The notes: generated by a model from the sequence alone, not told the origin. Counted from the stretch's first letter, positions 1 to 10,976 are shown. The stretch is DNA of 37,816 nt from SBBG01 sp033717875 (GCA_033717875.1 JADDKJ010000033.1:1-37816), one strand, 5' to 3'. A program made the numbers and translations.

Positions 1-252
1 CAGGCTGGCAAAGCGCGGCTCGTTGCACACGCGCAGCACCTCGTCCCGCTCCGCCTCGCTCAGGCGGTGGGCCGGCTGTGGGCGTGCCGCCGTCGGGCGG
101 CCATCCGCCTCGATCTCGCCACCGCGCATCCAGCGGCGGTAGGTGCGCAGGCTGATGCCCACCACTTCGCACGCCGGCTCCAGACCCGCTCCCTGGGTCC
201 GTGCCTGCTTGATATCCTCGATCATCGTCCGGCGCTCCGGCAGCTCGGTCAT
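1..252 (-). CDS. IS3-type transposase OrfB, N-terminal part (runs off window)
   Basis: The 84 visible residues begin MTELPERRTMIEDIKQA and contain a helix-turn-helix-like stretch (GISLRTYRRWM). That is the usual N-terminal DNA-binding region preceding the integrase-type DDE core of IS3 OrfB; the catalytic core itself lies outside the window. The ATG at 252 overlaps the TGA of orfA (ATGA), so translation is probably coupled by termination-reinitiation. Programmed frameshifting into a fused OrfAB is the common IS3 alternative. The visible part shows no stop or frameshift, so the gene may be intact beyond the edge. Confidence 0.75.
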   Translation of the reverse strand, partial: MTELPERRTMIEDIKQARTQGAGLEPACEVVGISLRTYRRWMRGGEIEADGRPTAARPQPAHRLSEAERDEVLRVCNEPRFASL

Positions 253-746
253 ACGTCCTCGTCCGGCGGGAGCGCCCGATATTTTTTTGCCAGCACCAGC
301 AAGGCCGCCGCCTCCGCCAGTGCCTTCTCCTTGCGATGGAGCTCGCGCTCCAGCTCCTTGATGCGCCGGCGATCCGCCTTGTGCCGCTGCGCCTGGTCCG
401 CCGCTTCCACATCGCGACGCGCGTTCGCCTGCGCGCAGGCCGCACGCCAGAAGCGCACCTGCTCAACGTACAAACCCTTGCTCCGGCAGTACGCCGCCAG
501 CCCCTCTTCATTCAGGCCGGCCGTCTCCAGCACCACCGCAAACTTGGCCGCTGAATCCCAGTCATCGGCCTTACGCTTACCACCACCCGGCATCACTGAC
601 CCCGCTTCTCTGGCTACCTTGCGCCAATTGTACAACGTCGTCTCCGTGATGCCCGTCTCCCGCGACAGCTCCGCCACCGATCGGCTCTCCGGCGGCATCA
701 TCCTCCTCAAAACAGACTGCTTCAGATCTTCCGAATACCTCGACAT
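249..746 (-). CDS. IS3-type transposase OrfA (helix-turn-helix)
   Basis: A 165-residue protein starting MSRYSEDLKQSVLRRM. Residues about 20-50 (SVAELSRETGITETTLYNWR) form the helix-turn-helix typical of IS3/IS911-class OrfA, which binds the element's terminal repeats. Residues about 115-155 are rich in charged heptad-like residues and look like the leucine-zipper or coiled-coil dimerisation segment (RIKELERELHRKEKALAEAA). It is somewhat longer than the usual 90-120 residues of OrfA because of a middle region. It overlaps orfB by four bases. The frame is complete and shows no decay. Confidence 0.8.
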   Translation of the reverse strand: MSRYSEDLKQSVLRRMMPPESRSVAELSRETGITETTLYNWRKVAREAGSVMPGGGKRKADDWDSAAKFAVVLETAGLNEEGLAAYCRSKGLYVEQVRFWRAACAQANARRDVEAADQAQRHKADRRRIKELERELHRKEKALAEAAALLVLAKKYRALPPDEDV

Positions 747-857
747 CTCTCGTCACTTTCCGCCCCACCGCCTTCTCTCTTGGGGTTACAGAAAACAGTG
801 ACAACTATTCTGACGCGGGGGGATGTGATGAACCTATTACTTCTAATTGACTTATGT

Positions 858-871
858 TTGATGTAGATCAA
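858..871. promoter_or_regulatory. FNR/Anr-type binding site, perfect consensus
   Basis: The sequence TTGATGTAGATCAA matches the FNR consensus TTGAT-N4-ATCAA at every specified position. Its centre is at 864.5. A good -10 hexamer (TATATT, 895-900) predicts a start near 906-907, placing the box about 41.5 bases upstream, the classical class II activator position. The expected target is the small secreted protein at 1027, with a leader of about 120 bases that contains a 6-bp hairpin (983-997). The match is direct observation; oxygen-responsive control is inferred. Confidence 0.6.
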
Positions 872-1026
872 AGAAATTACATGCTGGTATTTGTTATATT
901 TTTCAAATTGAGCATCCAGAAGATTAAGAAACCACAAGGGGCACAGTGGCGAGGCGGTTTTTATTCCGCAACGTGTCATTCTCGCTGTTTCACAGCGTTA
1001 CTTCATGCAAATGGAGGTGATGAGCC

Positions 1027-1326
1027 ATGAGGAAAGTTACAGTTTCAATGATTTTCTGGATTTTGCTGGGAATGGGTGCGGAGAGTATGGCTGCACAAGA
1101 GGTGGTGATCTTGACATGCCGTGTCACCGGGAATGGCTTTGTATCAAGACCAGTGGAGGTTGACGGTTGCAGTAAGAGTGGCGGAGTCGGCCCTGCATGT
1201 CCTGTTATCCCTGGTGCATCTTGCGCTCAAACTCTGGCCGATTTTCTTTCAGTCTCTGGATTCGAGATCAAAACTACTCAAGGATATCTCGGCGACGGGG
1301 TTATATATACATTGGAGAAAAAGTGA
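1027..1326 (+). CDS. Small secreted cysteine-containing protein, unknown function
   Basis: A 99-residue protein. Residues 1-23 form a signal peptide (Met-Arg-Lys start, hydrophobic core MIFWILLGMG, Ala-rich cleavage region ending MAA). The mature part has four cysteines (C31, C48, C58, C66), enough for two disulfides in the periplasm, and a glycine-rich middle. I recognise no domain. An excellent ribosome site (GGAGGTGA) lies 5-12 bases upstream and fixes this start. The gene stands alone between an IS end and valS (convergent), and the only promoter I see is the FNR-type one upstream. The good RBS, signal peptide and codon use make it a real gene; its function is unknown. Confidence 0.7.
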   Translation: MRKVTVSMIFWILLGMGAESMAAQEVVILTCRVTGNGFVSRPVEVDGCSKSGGVGPACPVIPGASCAQTLADFLSVSGFEIKTTQGYLGDGVIYTLEKK

Positions 1327-1355
1327 TATTGGCGCTGTTCCGCGCCATAATGTGA

Positions 1356-1386
1356 CCTGAAAAATCCTGAAACAGGATTTTTCAGG
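1356..1386. terminator. Perfect 14-bp hairpin between convergent genes
   Basis: CCTGAAAAATCCTG and its exact reverse complement are separated by three A residues. It lies 30 bases after the small secreted protein and beyond the 3' end of the convergent valS. There is no T-run on either side, so it is not a textbook intrinsic terminator, but a bidirectional stop or RNA-stabilising role is plausible. The rest of the gap, 1387-1522, contains no gene I can support. Confidence 0.4.
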
Positions 1387-1522
1387 TATTCCTTGAGTTG
1401 CGACGCCTCGATCCTCACCCGCTTTTCCTCCAGTTTGACCAATGCCGAGCATAGTTTCGTCGATGCGGTTGCGCTCTTTGGCGGGCCCAGCTCTGTTTAG
1501 TGGTTTCCGCGATGGAGCGTGG

Positions 1523-4288
<2,766 letters not shown>

Positions 4289-4696
4289 GCTGTTTTCTTT
4301 CAATGTTCGAATATCGGATGGGGAGTTTCGAGTAGCGAGTGGCGAGTGGCGAGCGTCAGATGAGTTCTCTTCCTCGCTACTTGTCACTCGATACTCGCTA
4401 CTTTTTTGAGTCGCCAGCGCCGCCTCGACGATTTCCGGCACGCGCACGCTGATATGGGCACGCATGCTTTCTTTCAGGGTCGCGGTCACCTGCGGCAAGG
4501 CGGCGCGCATGGCGCTATCCAGCGATTCCTCGATTTGCCAGGCGATCTCGCGCTGCAAATCCGTCGTCAGTTCGTCCAGCAGCGCGGGAGACAACGCAGA
4601 TGCGGGCGGCGGCGGGCTGGGCGGTGTTACGCCGGGAGTGACGATATCCGTAAGCAGCGGAAGGTCGTCATCCGGTGGTGCGTCAGGCGGTGTCAT
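4289..4696 (-). CDS. Small ORF upstream of valS, open in frame into valS
   Basis: This frame starts three bases after the holC stop and runs without a stop codon into valS. Residues 1-98 look like an independent small protein: an acidic, proline-rich start (MTPPDAPPDDDLPLLTDI), then amphipathic helices (ALLDELTTDLQREIAWQIEE). I do not recognise its family. Residues about 99-135 (YRVTSSEEENSSD, HSPLATRNSP) are translation of a degenerate short repeat, not protein-like sequence. Either a separate gene lost its stop when the repeat arose, giving a ValRS with a 136-residue N-terminal extension, or ribosomes also start internally at 4288. Continuity of the frame is observed; the protein product is not known. 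Confidence 0.5.
4315..4402. repeat. Degenerate ACTCGCY/AGTRGCGAG inverted repeat in the valS leader
   Basis: Imperfect tandem copies of a 7-8 base motif (GAGTAGCGAGTGGCGAGTGG on the plus strand) face their inverted counterparts (CTCGCTACTTGTCACTCGAT) across a short spacer, so the RNA could fold into a hairpin. It lies exactly between the small ORF and valS. A related 13-bp inverted pair occurs at 5157-5192 between pepA and holC. The repetition is visible by eye; the element has no assigned function. Confidence 0.55.
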
Positions 4697-4699
4697 CTC

Positions 4700-5152
4700 T
4701 TAAGCTTCGGGTGTGGCAACGTTATGGGACTGCAAAGCATAACCGCGATCGCGGTAAAAGCGGTAGCGTTCCCGCCCCGCCAGTTTTTGCGTGTCGCCCT
4801 GGTCGACGATCTCGGCGACCCGCTCGAAGCGGCTGAAGAACAGCGGCACCTCGCTGGCGAGGTTGATCAGGACATCCGCGCTTGCTTCCGGTGATAGCGC
4901 GGGTTCGTCGCCATGTCCGATCAGGATCGGCGGCGCGGGGTTGCCTTGGTCTTCCACCCGTGCGTGAGGCAGGAAACTCCCCTGGCTGAAGGTCCACAGC
5001 AGGTCGTCCATCTGCATGGCTTGCTCGGGGGACTCGGCGTGGATATAGATGTGATGCCCCAGCTTGTACGCCTTGTCCGCCAGCCGGCAGGCGAGCAGCG
5101 GCCGGCTGCTCGGTGTGCTGTCGGGGAGGATGTAGAAGTCGATGCGGGTCAT
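4700..5152 (-). CDS. holC: DNA polymerase III chi subunit
   Basis: Chi subunit of the DNA polymerase III clamp-loader assembly, linking psi/gamma complex to single-strand-binding protein at the fork. The 150-residue protein starts MTRIDFYILPDSTPSSR, the typical HolC opening. It keeps the family features ACRLADKAYKLGHHIYIH, the WTFSQGSFLPHA block and a C-terminal helix ending in FYRDRGYALQSHN. The start at 5152 is preferred over an in-frame ATG at 5167, because the conserved family sequence begins there and the extra five residues fall in a repeat. It lies 25 bases after the pepA stop and three bases before the next ORF, consistent with a pepA-holC-valS operon. Confidence 0.9.
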   Translation of the reverse strand: MTRIDFYILPDSTPSSRPLLACRLADKAYKLGHHIYIHAESPEQAMQMDDLLWTFSQGSFLPHARVEDQGNPAPPILIGHGDEPALSPEASADVLINLASEVPLFFSRFERVAEIVDQGDTQKLAGRERYRFYRDRGYALQSHNVATPEA

Positions 5153-5156
5153 GGAT

Positions 5157-5192
5157 GCAAGTGGCAAGTTATACGCGCTACTTGCTACTTGC
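5157..5192. repeat. Inverted repeat across the pepA stop/holC start junction
   Basis: GCAAGTGGCAAGT (5157-5169) pairs with ACTTGCTACTTGC (5180-5192) at 12 of 13 positions. The right arm includes the final pepA codons and its TAG stop, and the left arm lies just upstream of the holC start. The motif is related to the repeat in the valS leader, suggesting one repeat family inserted at successive gene junctions of this operon. In mRNA it could form a processing or stability hairpin. Confidence 0.5.
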
Positions 5193-6698
5193 TGCTTGTC
5201 CCTGTCTCTCGGCGTACCTGTCGATCAAATACTGCGTCAACAGCGGCACGGGCCGTCCTGTGGCGCCTTTTTTATCGCCCGTCAGCCACGCGGTGCCGGC
5301 GATATCGAGGTGTGCCCAGTGGAATTTCTTGGCGAAACGCCACAGGAAGCAGGCGGCGGTGATGGTGCCGCCTTCGCGTCCGCCGACATTGGCCATGTCG
5401 GCGAAGTTGCTCTTGAGCTGGTCCTGATATTCTTCCCACAGCGGCAGCTCCCAGGCGCGGTCGCCGCTGGTCTTGCCGGCGTTGAGCAAATCGTGCGCCA
5501 GAGGGCTGTGGTTGCTCAGCAGGCCGCTGGCGTGCCGGCCCAGCGCGATGACGCAGGCGCCGGTGAGGGTGGCGATGTCGATCACCACCTCGGGTTCATA
5601 GCGTTCGCAGTAGGTTAGCGCATCGCACAGGATCAGCCGTCCCTCGGCATCGGTGTTGAGGATCTCGATGGTCTGGCCCGACATGCTGGTGACGATGTCG
5701 CCGGGCTTGGTGGCCTTGCCCGAGGGCATGTTTTCCGTGGCGGGAATGACGCCGACCAGATTGATGGGCAGCTTCATTTCGGCGACCGCGCAAAACGTGC
5801 CCAGCACGCTGGCCGCGCCGCACATGTCGAACTTCATTTCGTCCATTTTATCGGAAGGCTTGATGGAGATGCCGCCGGTATCGAAAGTGACGCCCTTGCC
5901 GACCAGTGCCACCGGCTTTTCGCCCTTCTTGCCGCCGGAGTATTCCAGCGTGATCAGCCGGGGCGGCTGCTCGCTGCCGCGCGCGACGGACAGCAGAGAA
6001 CCCATGCCGAGCTTTTCCATGTCGGCGGTGTCGAGGACATCCACCTTGATGTTCTTGTAACGCTTGGCCAGGTCGCGGGCCTGGTCGGCGAGATAGGAGG
6101 GGGTGCAGATATTGGCCGGCAAATTGCCCAGGTCCTTGGTTAAGGCCATGCCCTGCGCGATGGCCAGACCCACCTCGAGGGCGCGTTCGCCATCGGCCAG
6201 GTCGCGGCGGCTCGACACGCTGAACACCAGTTTGCGCAGCGGACGGCGTTCGGTATCCTTCTTGCTCTTGAGCTGGTCGAAGCGGTACAAGGCGGCTTGC
6301 GCGGTCTCCGCCGCCTGACGCACCTTCCATGCGATATCATGGTGTTTGACGTGCAGTTCCGTCAGATAACACACCGCTTCCATGGCACCCTTTTCGTTCA
6401 GGGTGTTGACGGCGGTGGTGATGATTTTCCGGTATTGAGTATCGCCCAGCTCGCGCTCGCGGCCGCAACCGACCAGCAGCACGCGGTCGGAGAGGGTGTT
6501 GGGCACGTCATGCAGCAGTAACGTCTGGCCGATCTTGCCTTCCAGATCGCCGCGCCGGATGAGCTTGGAGATGTGGCCGCCGGTGATTTCGTCGAGCCGC
6601 TCGGCGGTGGGCGACAGCCTTCTTGGCTCGAATACCCCCAGCACGATGCAGGCCGTGCGTTGCTTTTCGGGATCGCCGCTCTTTACCGTAAATTCCAT
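5178..6698 (-). CDS. pepA: Cytosol (leucyl) aminopeptidase A
   Basis: M17 family di-metal aminopeptidase releasing N-terminal residues from peptides in the cytoplasm; in E. coli the homologue also binds DNA in Xer recombination and carAB control. The 506 residues match the family length. The metal/catalytic signatures are present: VGKGVTFDTGGISIKPSDKM near residue 266 and the diagnostic NTDAEGR near residue 348. A clear CAGGAGT ribosome site precedes the ATG at 6698. It is divergent from lptF across a 161-bp gap and heads the pepA-holC-valS operon, the conserved arrangement in gammaproteobacteria. Confidence 0.96.
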   Translation of the reverse strand: MEFTVKSGDPEKQRTACIVLGVFEPRRLSPTAERLDEITGGHISKLIRRGDLEGKIGQTLLLHDVPNTLSDRVLLVGCGRERELGDTQYRKIITTAVNTLNEKGAMEAVCYLTELHVKHHDIAWKVRQAAETAQAALYRFDQLKSKKDTERRPLRKLVFSVSSRRDLADGERALEVGLAIAQGMALTKDLGNLPANICTPSYLADQARDLAKRYKNIKVDVLDTADMEKLGMGSLLSVARGSEQPPRLITLEYSGGKKGEKPVALVGKGVTFDTGGISIKPSDKMDEMKFDMCGAASVLGTFCAVAEMKLPINLVGVIPATENMPSGKATKPGDIVTSMSGQTIEILNTDAEGRLILCDALTYCERYEPEVVIDIATLTGACVIALGRHASGLLSNHSPLAHDLLNAGKTSGDRAWELPLWEEYQDQLKSNFADMANVGGREGGTITAACFLWRFAKKFHWAHLDIAGTAWLTGDKKGATGRPVPLLTQYLIDRYAERQGQAASSK

Positions 6699-6859
6699 GT
6701 TGACTCCTGAATAAAAAGTTTATTTACCGCTTGAATGCTCCATCCCGTAGCGGAAATCATACAGAAAACTTAATAAAACGGGCATAATCTGAAGTTTACC
6801 TGAAATAACACCCGCTTTCACATAAGTTAGAGCTTCTATCCCCTACCCGGTGCCTATCT

Positions 6860-7954
6860 TTGATTATCGAGCGCTATATCATCAAGGAAGTGTTGCAAAC
6901 GTTGCTGGCGGTGACGGGCGTGCTCTTTCTCATCTATGTCAGCAACCGTTTCGTGCGTTTTCTCGCCGAGGCCGACACGGGCGTGTTGCCAGCCGGCATG
7001 GTGGCCGAACTGCTGGCGCTCAAATCGCTGAATGCCTCGGTGCTGCTGCTGCCATTGGCGCTATACCTGTCGATCATGCTGGCGTTCGGACGCCTCTATA
7101 AAGACAGCGAAATGATCGCCCTGGCCGCCTGCGGTGTGGGGCCGGGGCGGATGCTGAAGGATATGCTGGGCGTGGGGCTGGCGGCGGCCGTCGTGGTGGC
7201 GGGGGTGTCTCTGTATGCCGGGCCGTGGGCCGAGGAACGCAGCTACCAGCTTCTGGATCGCGCCAAGGCGCAATCGGACATCAGCGGCATCGCTCCCGGC
7301 AATTTCAGGGAATCGAGCAGCGGCGACCTGATCGTCTACATCGAACGCCAGGGGGCGGACCGGCAGTCGATGAGCAACGTCTTTATTCAGAGCGAGAAAA
7401 AGGGCCGGCAAAACATCATCACCGCGCCGAGCGCCTTCCAGCGCATCGACCCCAACACCGGCGACCGCTTCGTGGTGCTGCAAAACGGTTACCGCTATGA
7501 AGGCATGCCCGGCGATGCCGATTTCAAGATCGTCGAATATCGCGAGCATGCCGTGCGCGTCGAGGAAAAGGCGATCGAGCCCGCGTCGCGCAAGCTGGCG
7601 GCGATCCCGACGGCGGCGCTGCTGGCATCGGATGAACCGGGCGCGCGGGCGGAGTTTCAGTGGCGCATCGCCATGCCGGTCTCCGTCGTGTTGCTCGCCT
7701 TGCTGGCCGTGCCGCTCAGCCGCAGCAACCCGCGTCAAGGGCGTTATGCCAAGTTGTTCGCCGCCATCCTGATTTATGTGATCTACAACAATCTGCTCGG
7801 CGTCGGCCGCACCTGGCTGGAGAAGGGGATTGTTCCGCCCGAGGTCGGGTTATGGTGGGTGCATGGCGTGCTGCTGATCGGGGTCGCGGTGTTGATGGCG
7901 CGCCAGACGGGCGTGCGATGGGTGTTGAGCCGAGTGGCCGGAAAATCGCCATGA
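6860..7954 (+). CDS. lptF: LPS export ABC transporter permease LptF
   Basis: Inner-membrane permease of the LptB2FG complex that extracts lipopolysaccharide from the outer leaflet and passes it to the Lpt bridge. 364 residues: transmembrane segments near the N-terminus (about 12-35, 60-80, 98-120), a periplasmic beta-jellyroll domain (about 140-250) and three C-terminal membrane segments (about 265-355). The conserved beginning MIIERYIIKEVLQTLLAV dictates a TTG start at 6860 with no good ribosome site. A GTG ten bases earlier is in another frame. It overlaps lptG by ATGA, implying coupled, stoichiometric synthesis. Confidence 0.93.
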   Translation: MIIERYIIKEVLQTLLAVTGVLFLIYVSNRFVRFLAEADTGVLPAGMVAELLALKSLNASVLLLPLALYLSIMLAFGRLYKDSEMIALAACGVGPGRMLKDMLGVGLAAAVVVAGVSLYAGPWAEERSYQLLDRAKAQSDISGIAPGNFRESSSGDLIVYIERQGADRQSMSNVFIQSEKKGRQNIITAPSAFQRIDPNTGDRFVVLQNGYRYEGMPGDADFKIVEYREHAVRVEEKAIEPASRKLAAIPTAALLASDEPGARAEFQWRIAMPVSVVLLALLAVPLSRSNPRQGRYAKLFAAILIYVIYNNLLGVGRTWLEKGIVPPEVGLWWVHGVLLIGVAVLMARQTGVRWVLSRVAGKSP

Positions 7955-9015
7955 AAATTCTCGATCGCTATATCGGCATAACCGTGGCCAGCCACATTCT
8001 GGTGGTGATGCTGGTCTTCCTTGCGCTGTTCGGCTTCGCCGGCTTCGTTACCGAGATGGATGCGATCGGCAAGGGCAAATATGGCCTGACGCAGGCCGCG
8101 CAGTATGTGTTGCTGACGTTGCCCAGTCTGGCCTATCAGCTTTTCCCGCCAGTGGCGCTGATCGGCAGCATCGTCGGCCTGGGCACGCTCGCCAGCAGCA
8201 GCGAGCTGATCGTGATCCGCGCCGCGGGTGTCTCGCTGGCGCGCATCATTTTATCCGTGATGAAGGTCGGCGCGCTGCTCATGATCGCGGCGGTGATCGT
8301 CGGCGAATGGCTGGCGCCGCGCGCCGAGCAATATGCCCAGGCCATGCGCTCGGCGGCGCTGGCGGAGCGGATTTCCCTGAAAACGCAGACCGGCTTCTGG
8401 GCGCGCGATGGCCAGAGCGTCATTCATGTCCGCGATATTCTGCCCGACAGCGAGCTGCGCGATGTGTCGATCTACGAGTTCGATGAGCGGCAGCGCCTGC
8501 GGGTGGTCACTCATGCCCAGGCGGCTTCTTACCAGAATGAAAAATGGCGACTGGAGGATGTCGCGCGCAGCCGCATCAATGGCGAGGGCGTGACCACGGA
8601 ACGCCTGCCGCGCGCCGACTGGGGCGCGCTGCTCAGCCCCGCGGTGCTCGGCGTGGTCGCGGTCAAGCCGGACAAGCTTTCGGCGTGGGGTCTGCACAAA
8701 TACATCGATTATCTGCATGACAACGGTCTGAGCGCGGAACGCTACCAGCTTGCTTTCTGGAAGAAGATCTTCTCGCCGCTGGCCACCGGCGTCATGCTGT
8801 TCCTCGCCATCCCTTTCGTTTTCGGCGCGCTGCGGTCGGTGGGGATAGGGCAGCGCATTCTGGTCGGCGCGCTGATCGGCATCGGTTTCTATCTCTTCAA
8901 TCAGACGTTTGGCTATGTCGGTCTGGTCTATGACGTGAATCCCACGTTCAGCGCGGCCTTCCCTGTTGCATTGTTCTTCGCGGCGGGTGTAATGTTGATG
9001 CGCAGAATACACTGA
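7951..9015 (+). CDS. lptG: LPS export ABC transporter permease LptG
   Basis: Partner permease of LptF in the LptB2FG lipopolysaccharide extractor. 354 residues starting MKILDRYIGITVASHILVV, which aligns with LptG starts; the frame is open further upstream but only inside lptF. Topology mirrors LptF: three N-terminal membrane segments, a periplasmic domain (about 135-255) and three C-terminal segments (LATGVMLFLAIPFVFGAL, then ILVGALIGIGFYLFNQTFGY, then the last helix). The ATG overlaps the lptF stop. The ATPase lptB is not in this window, as is usual. Confidence 0.93.
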   Translation: MKILDRYIGITVASHILVVMLVFLALFGFAGFVTEMDAIGKGKYGLTQAAQYVLLTLPSLAYQLFPPVALIGSIVGLGTLASSSELIVIRAAGVSLARIILSVMKVGALLMIAAVIVGEWLAPRAEQYAQAMRSAALAERISLKTQTGFWARDGQSVIHVRDILPDSELRDVSIYEFDERQRLRVVTHAQAASYQNEKWRLEDVARSRINGEGVTTERLPRADWGALLSPAVLGVVAVKPDKLSAWGLHKYIDYLHDNGLSAERYQLAFWKKIFSPLATGVMLFLAIPFVFGALRSVGIGQRILVGALIGIGFYLFNQTFGYVGLVYDVNPTFSAAFPVALFFAAGVMLMRRIH

Positions 9016-9037
9016 TTCGACAGAGAGGCAAGCGCCC

Positions 9038-10570
9038 ATGACCGCGGATTCGACCGCTTTTCAGGAATTGCAGCGCGCCATCGGGATCTATCCGCATGCC
9101 ATGGATCCATCCACCTTGCACGGTTTTCTCACCGGCGTGGCCATCGGCCCGGATGAGATATTCGACCAGCCCTGGCTGGCGGCCGCGCTCGGTTTGCCCG
9201 CGCATACTCCGTCTGCCGATATCGCCGTAGCGGTCGATACGCTTGCCGCCGAGGCCATCGACGATATCGCCGACGAGCTGATGGAAGGCGTGTTCGAGCC
9301 GCAAACCGCCACCGAGCAGCGCGACGGCTACACACTGCCGCGCACCGATCTGTGGTGCCAGGGTTTCGTCAAAGCGTGTGAATTGGGCAGGGAAGGCTGG
9401 GAGGAAAGGACGGATCACAGCGCTGAACTCGCCAAGCAGATGCTGATTCTCAATGTGATCGCCGATCCCGAGCGTTACGGTTCGCTTCTGTTCAGCGAGG
9501 AAGTGCCCTTCGCCAACCCCGCTTTTCTTGCCGATCTGCGTTCCCTCGCCGGCCCCGTCGTCAACAAAATGGAAGAGCACCTTTCCATAGAGGAAGAAGA
9601 CATGGACGAGGAAGCCGCCATCGCCATGCTCAATGCGATGATGACGCTGCCCGCCGACAAGCTGCGCGAGCTTTCCGAGCAGAGCTTGATGTTGCTCATT
9701 GTCACGCAGGAGGACCGCCTGCCGCGCACCGTGGTGGACGAATGTGTCCGGCGTGGATCGGCCATGTTGCCGCTATTGGCGGAATACCTTGAGGATGATC
9801 AGAACTGGGGGCCGGATGTGGTCAGTCCGCAGTGGTGGGCCTTGCTGCACTGCATCTTCATTCTGGGCGCCATGGACGATCCACGCGCCGCCGCCCCGCT
9901 GGTGAGCGCCTTCAAGCGCATGCGCGAGCCGTTGTATGATGACCTGTGGGACTGGGTAAGCGGTTACTGGCCGGCCCTGTTCCGCAACAAACAGGCCGCT
10001 GCCGTTGTCGAGCTGCGGCAGATTGCCGAAGACCCTGCCTATGGCTGGTATGCCCGCTCGCATGCCATGGCGTGCGTCGTGGCGGCGGCCCAGGCGGCCG
10101 GCGCCGAACCATTGGAAAAAGCGCTGGACTGGGTCGCGTCGATCGCGGTGAATGATGCCGAGAACGAAGATATACACTATTGGGCAGGGTCGCTCTTGCT
10201 TGATTTTCCGCGCGAGCGGTACCGGGCGCTGCTGGAGTCACTGGGACGGCAACAGGAAGGCCAGCGTGACAGGCTGGGAGTCATATTTGATATGAAGAGC
10301 GTGCAGTCGGCCTTTGAACAGGGCGACCAGCCGGAATGGGAACGCTTTGCCGATCCCTGGCATTTTTACGATCCCGAAGAGATCGAAAATCGCCAGCGCC
10401 GCTGGGCAAAGGAAGATACGCGGCATGGCGACACCTATTCAGAGGATTTTCTCGACGAAGACCGATTTCCATTCGCCGAACCCTATGTGCGCGAACAGTC
10501 CAAGGTTGGTCGCAACGATCCTTGTCCGTGTGGTAGTGGTAAGAAGTACAAGAAGTGCTGTTTGCAGTGA
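9038..10570 (+). CDS. UPF0149 (YecA-like) protein with C-terminal SEC-C zinc motif
   Basis: A 510-residue cytoplasmic protein with three parts. Residues about 1-190 resemble the YgfB/YecA (UPF0149) domain, including LHGFLTGVAIGP and the LWCQGFVKA block. Residues about 210-400 are helical and HEAT-like (DDPRAAAPLVSAFKRMREPL), similar to DUF1186. The end is a SEC-C zinc-binding motif, NDPCPCGSGKKYKKCC, as in SecA and YecA. SEC-C motifs bind zinc and often mediate contact with ribosomes or protein partners; the role here is unknown. It starts 23 bases after lptG and may be its cotranscribed neighbour. The domains are clear by eye; a function in protein quality control would be guesswork. Confidence 0.8.
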   Translation: MTADSTAFQELQRAIGIYPHAMDPSTLHGFLTGVAIGPDEIFDQPWLAAALGLPAHTPSADIAVAVDTLAAEAIDDIADELMEGVFEPQTATEQRDGYTLPRTDLWCQGFVKACELGREGWEERTDHSAELAKQMLILNVIADPERYGSLLFSEEVPFANPAFLADLRSLAGPVVNKMEEHLSIEEEDMDEEAAIAMLNAMMTLPADKLRELSEQSLMLLIVTQEDRLPRTVVDECVRRGSAMLPLLAEYLEDDQNWGPDVVSPQWWALLHCIFILGAMDDPRAAAPLVSAFKRMREPLYDDLWDWVSGYWPALFRNKQAAAVVELRQIAEDPAYGWYARSHAMACVVAAAQAAGAEPLEKALDWVASIAVNDAENEDIHYWAGSLLLDFPRERYRALLESLGRQQEGQRDRLGVIFDMKSVQSAFEQGDQPEWERFADPWHFYDPEEIENRQRRWAKEDTRHGDTYSEDFLDEDRFPFAEPYVREQSKVGRNDPCPCGSGKKYKKCCLQ

Positions 10571-10670
10571 GGTTGGGTTTATTGGGGGTGAAGTTCTCCG
10601 GCGGCGATCTTGACGTCGCATAAGCATTTTGTTTGTGTCGTGGATTATCATTGAAAAATCAGAATTGCTC

Positions 10671-10976
10671 ATGAAGACAAAGCGTATTGCCCCGGTACAT
10701 CCCGGGTTTTATCTGAAAGAGCTGCTGGACGAACTCCAACTTTCCCAATCCGCCCTCGCCAGGGCGGTTGGTGTCCCTGCCATGCGGGTGAATCATATCG
10801 TCAAAGGGAAACGTCCAGTGACGGCTGAGATGGCGTTGCGGCTTGGTCTTTTTTTCGGCCAAACACCTCAGTATTGGCTTAACCTGCAAAGCCGCTATGA
10901 CATGGACTGTGCAATGGAGAGCATAGGTGAACGGCTTCGACATGAAATAGCACCGCAACGGTTGCAAGCCGCTTGA
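10671..10976 (+). CDS. higA: HigA-family antitoxin-like HTH protein (no adjacent HigB)
   Basis: 101 residues starting MKTKRIAPVHPGFYLKELL, the typical HigA/VapI beginning. Residues about 25-75 carry an XRE-type helix-turn-helix (SQSALARAVGVPAMRVNHIV), followed by the family signature TPQYWLNLQSRYD. HigA proteins neutralise the RelE-like HigB RNase and repress their own operon. No HigB frame lies upstream or downstream, so this is an orphan antitoxin or a stand-alone regulator. The frame extends to 10629, but the family start is 10671. It is the first gene of a strip of toxin-antitoxin genes reaching 13132. Confidence 0.82.
   Translation: MKTKRIAPVHPGFYLKELLDELQLSQSALARAVGVPAMRVNHIVKGKRPVTAEMALRLGLFFGQTPQYWLNLQSRYDMDCAMESIGERLRHEIAPQRLQAA

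Larger units (their letters stand above)
1..803 (-). mobile_element. IS3-type insertion sequence, partial at window edge
   Basis: Two overlapping transposase reading frames on the minus strand, a short helix-turn-helix OrfA followed by the start of OrfB, are the hallmark of IS3-type elements. The element continues past base 1, so only the orfA-proximal end is seen. The likely outer end is near 803, where the minus strand begins TGTCACTGTTTTC before the orfA leader. That boundary is inferred only from the typical TG start and the change in base composition, because the opposite end is outside the window. Target duplications cannot be checked. Confidence 0.7.

Noticed and set aside
1387..1522. 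Remnant of a gene downstream of valS (minus frame ending LEEKRVRIEASQLKEYL)
   Set aside because: Some resemblance to coiled-coil C-termini, but too short and without a start or family match.
10571..10670. Possible HigB remnant just upstream of higA
   Set aside because: A short GGDLDVA-like end vaguely recalls HigB C-termini but only a handful of residues match; not supportable.
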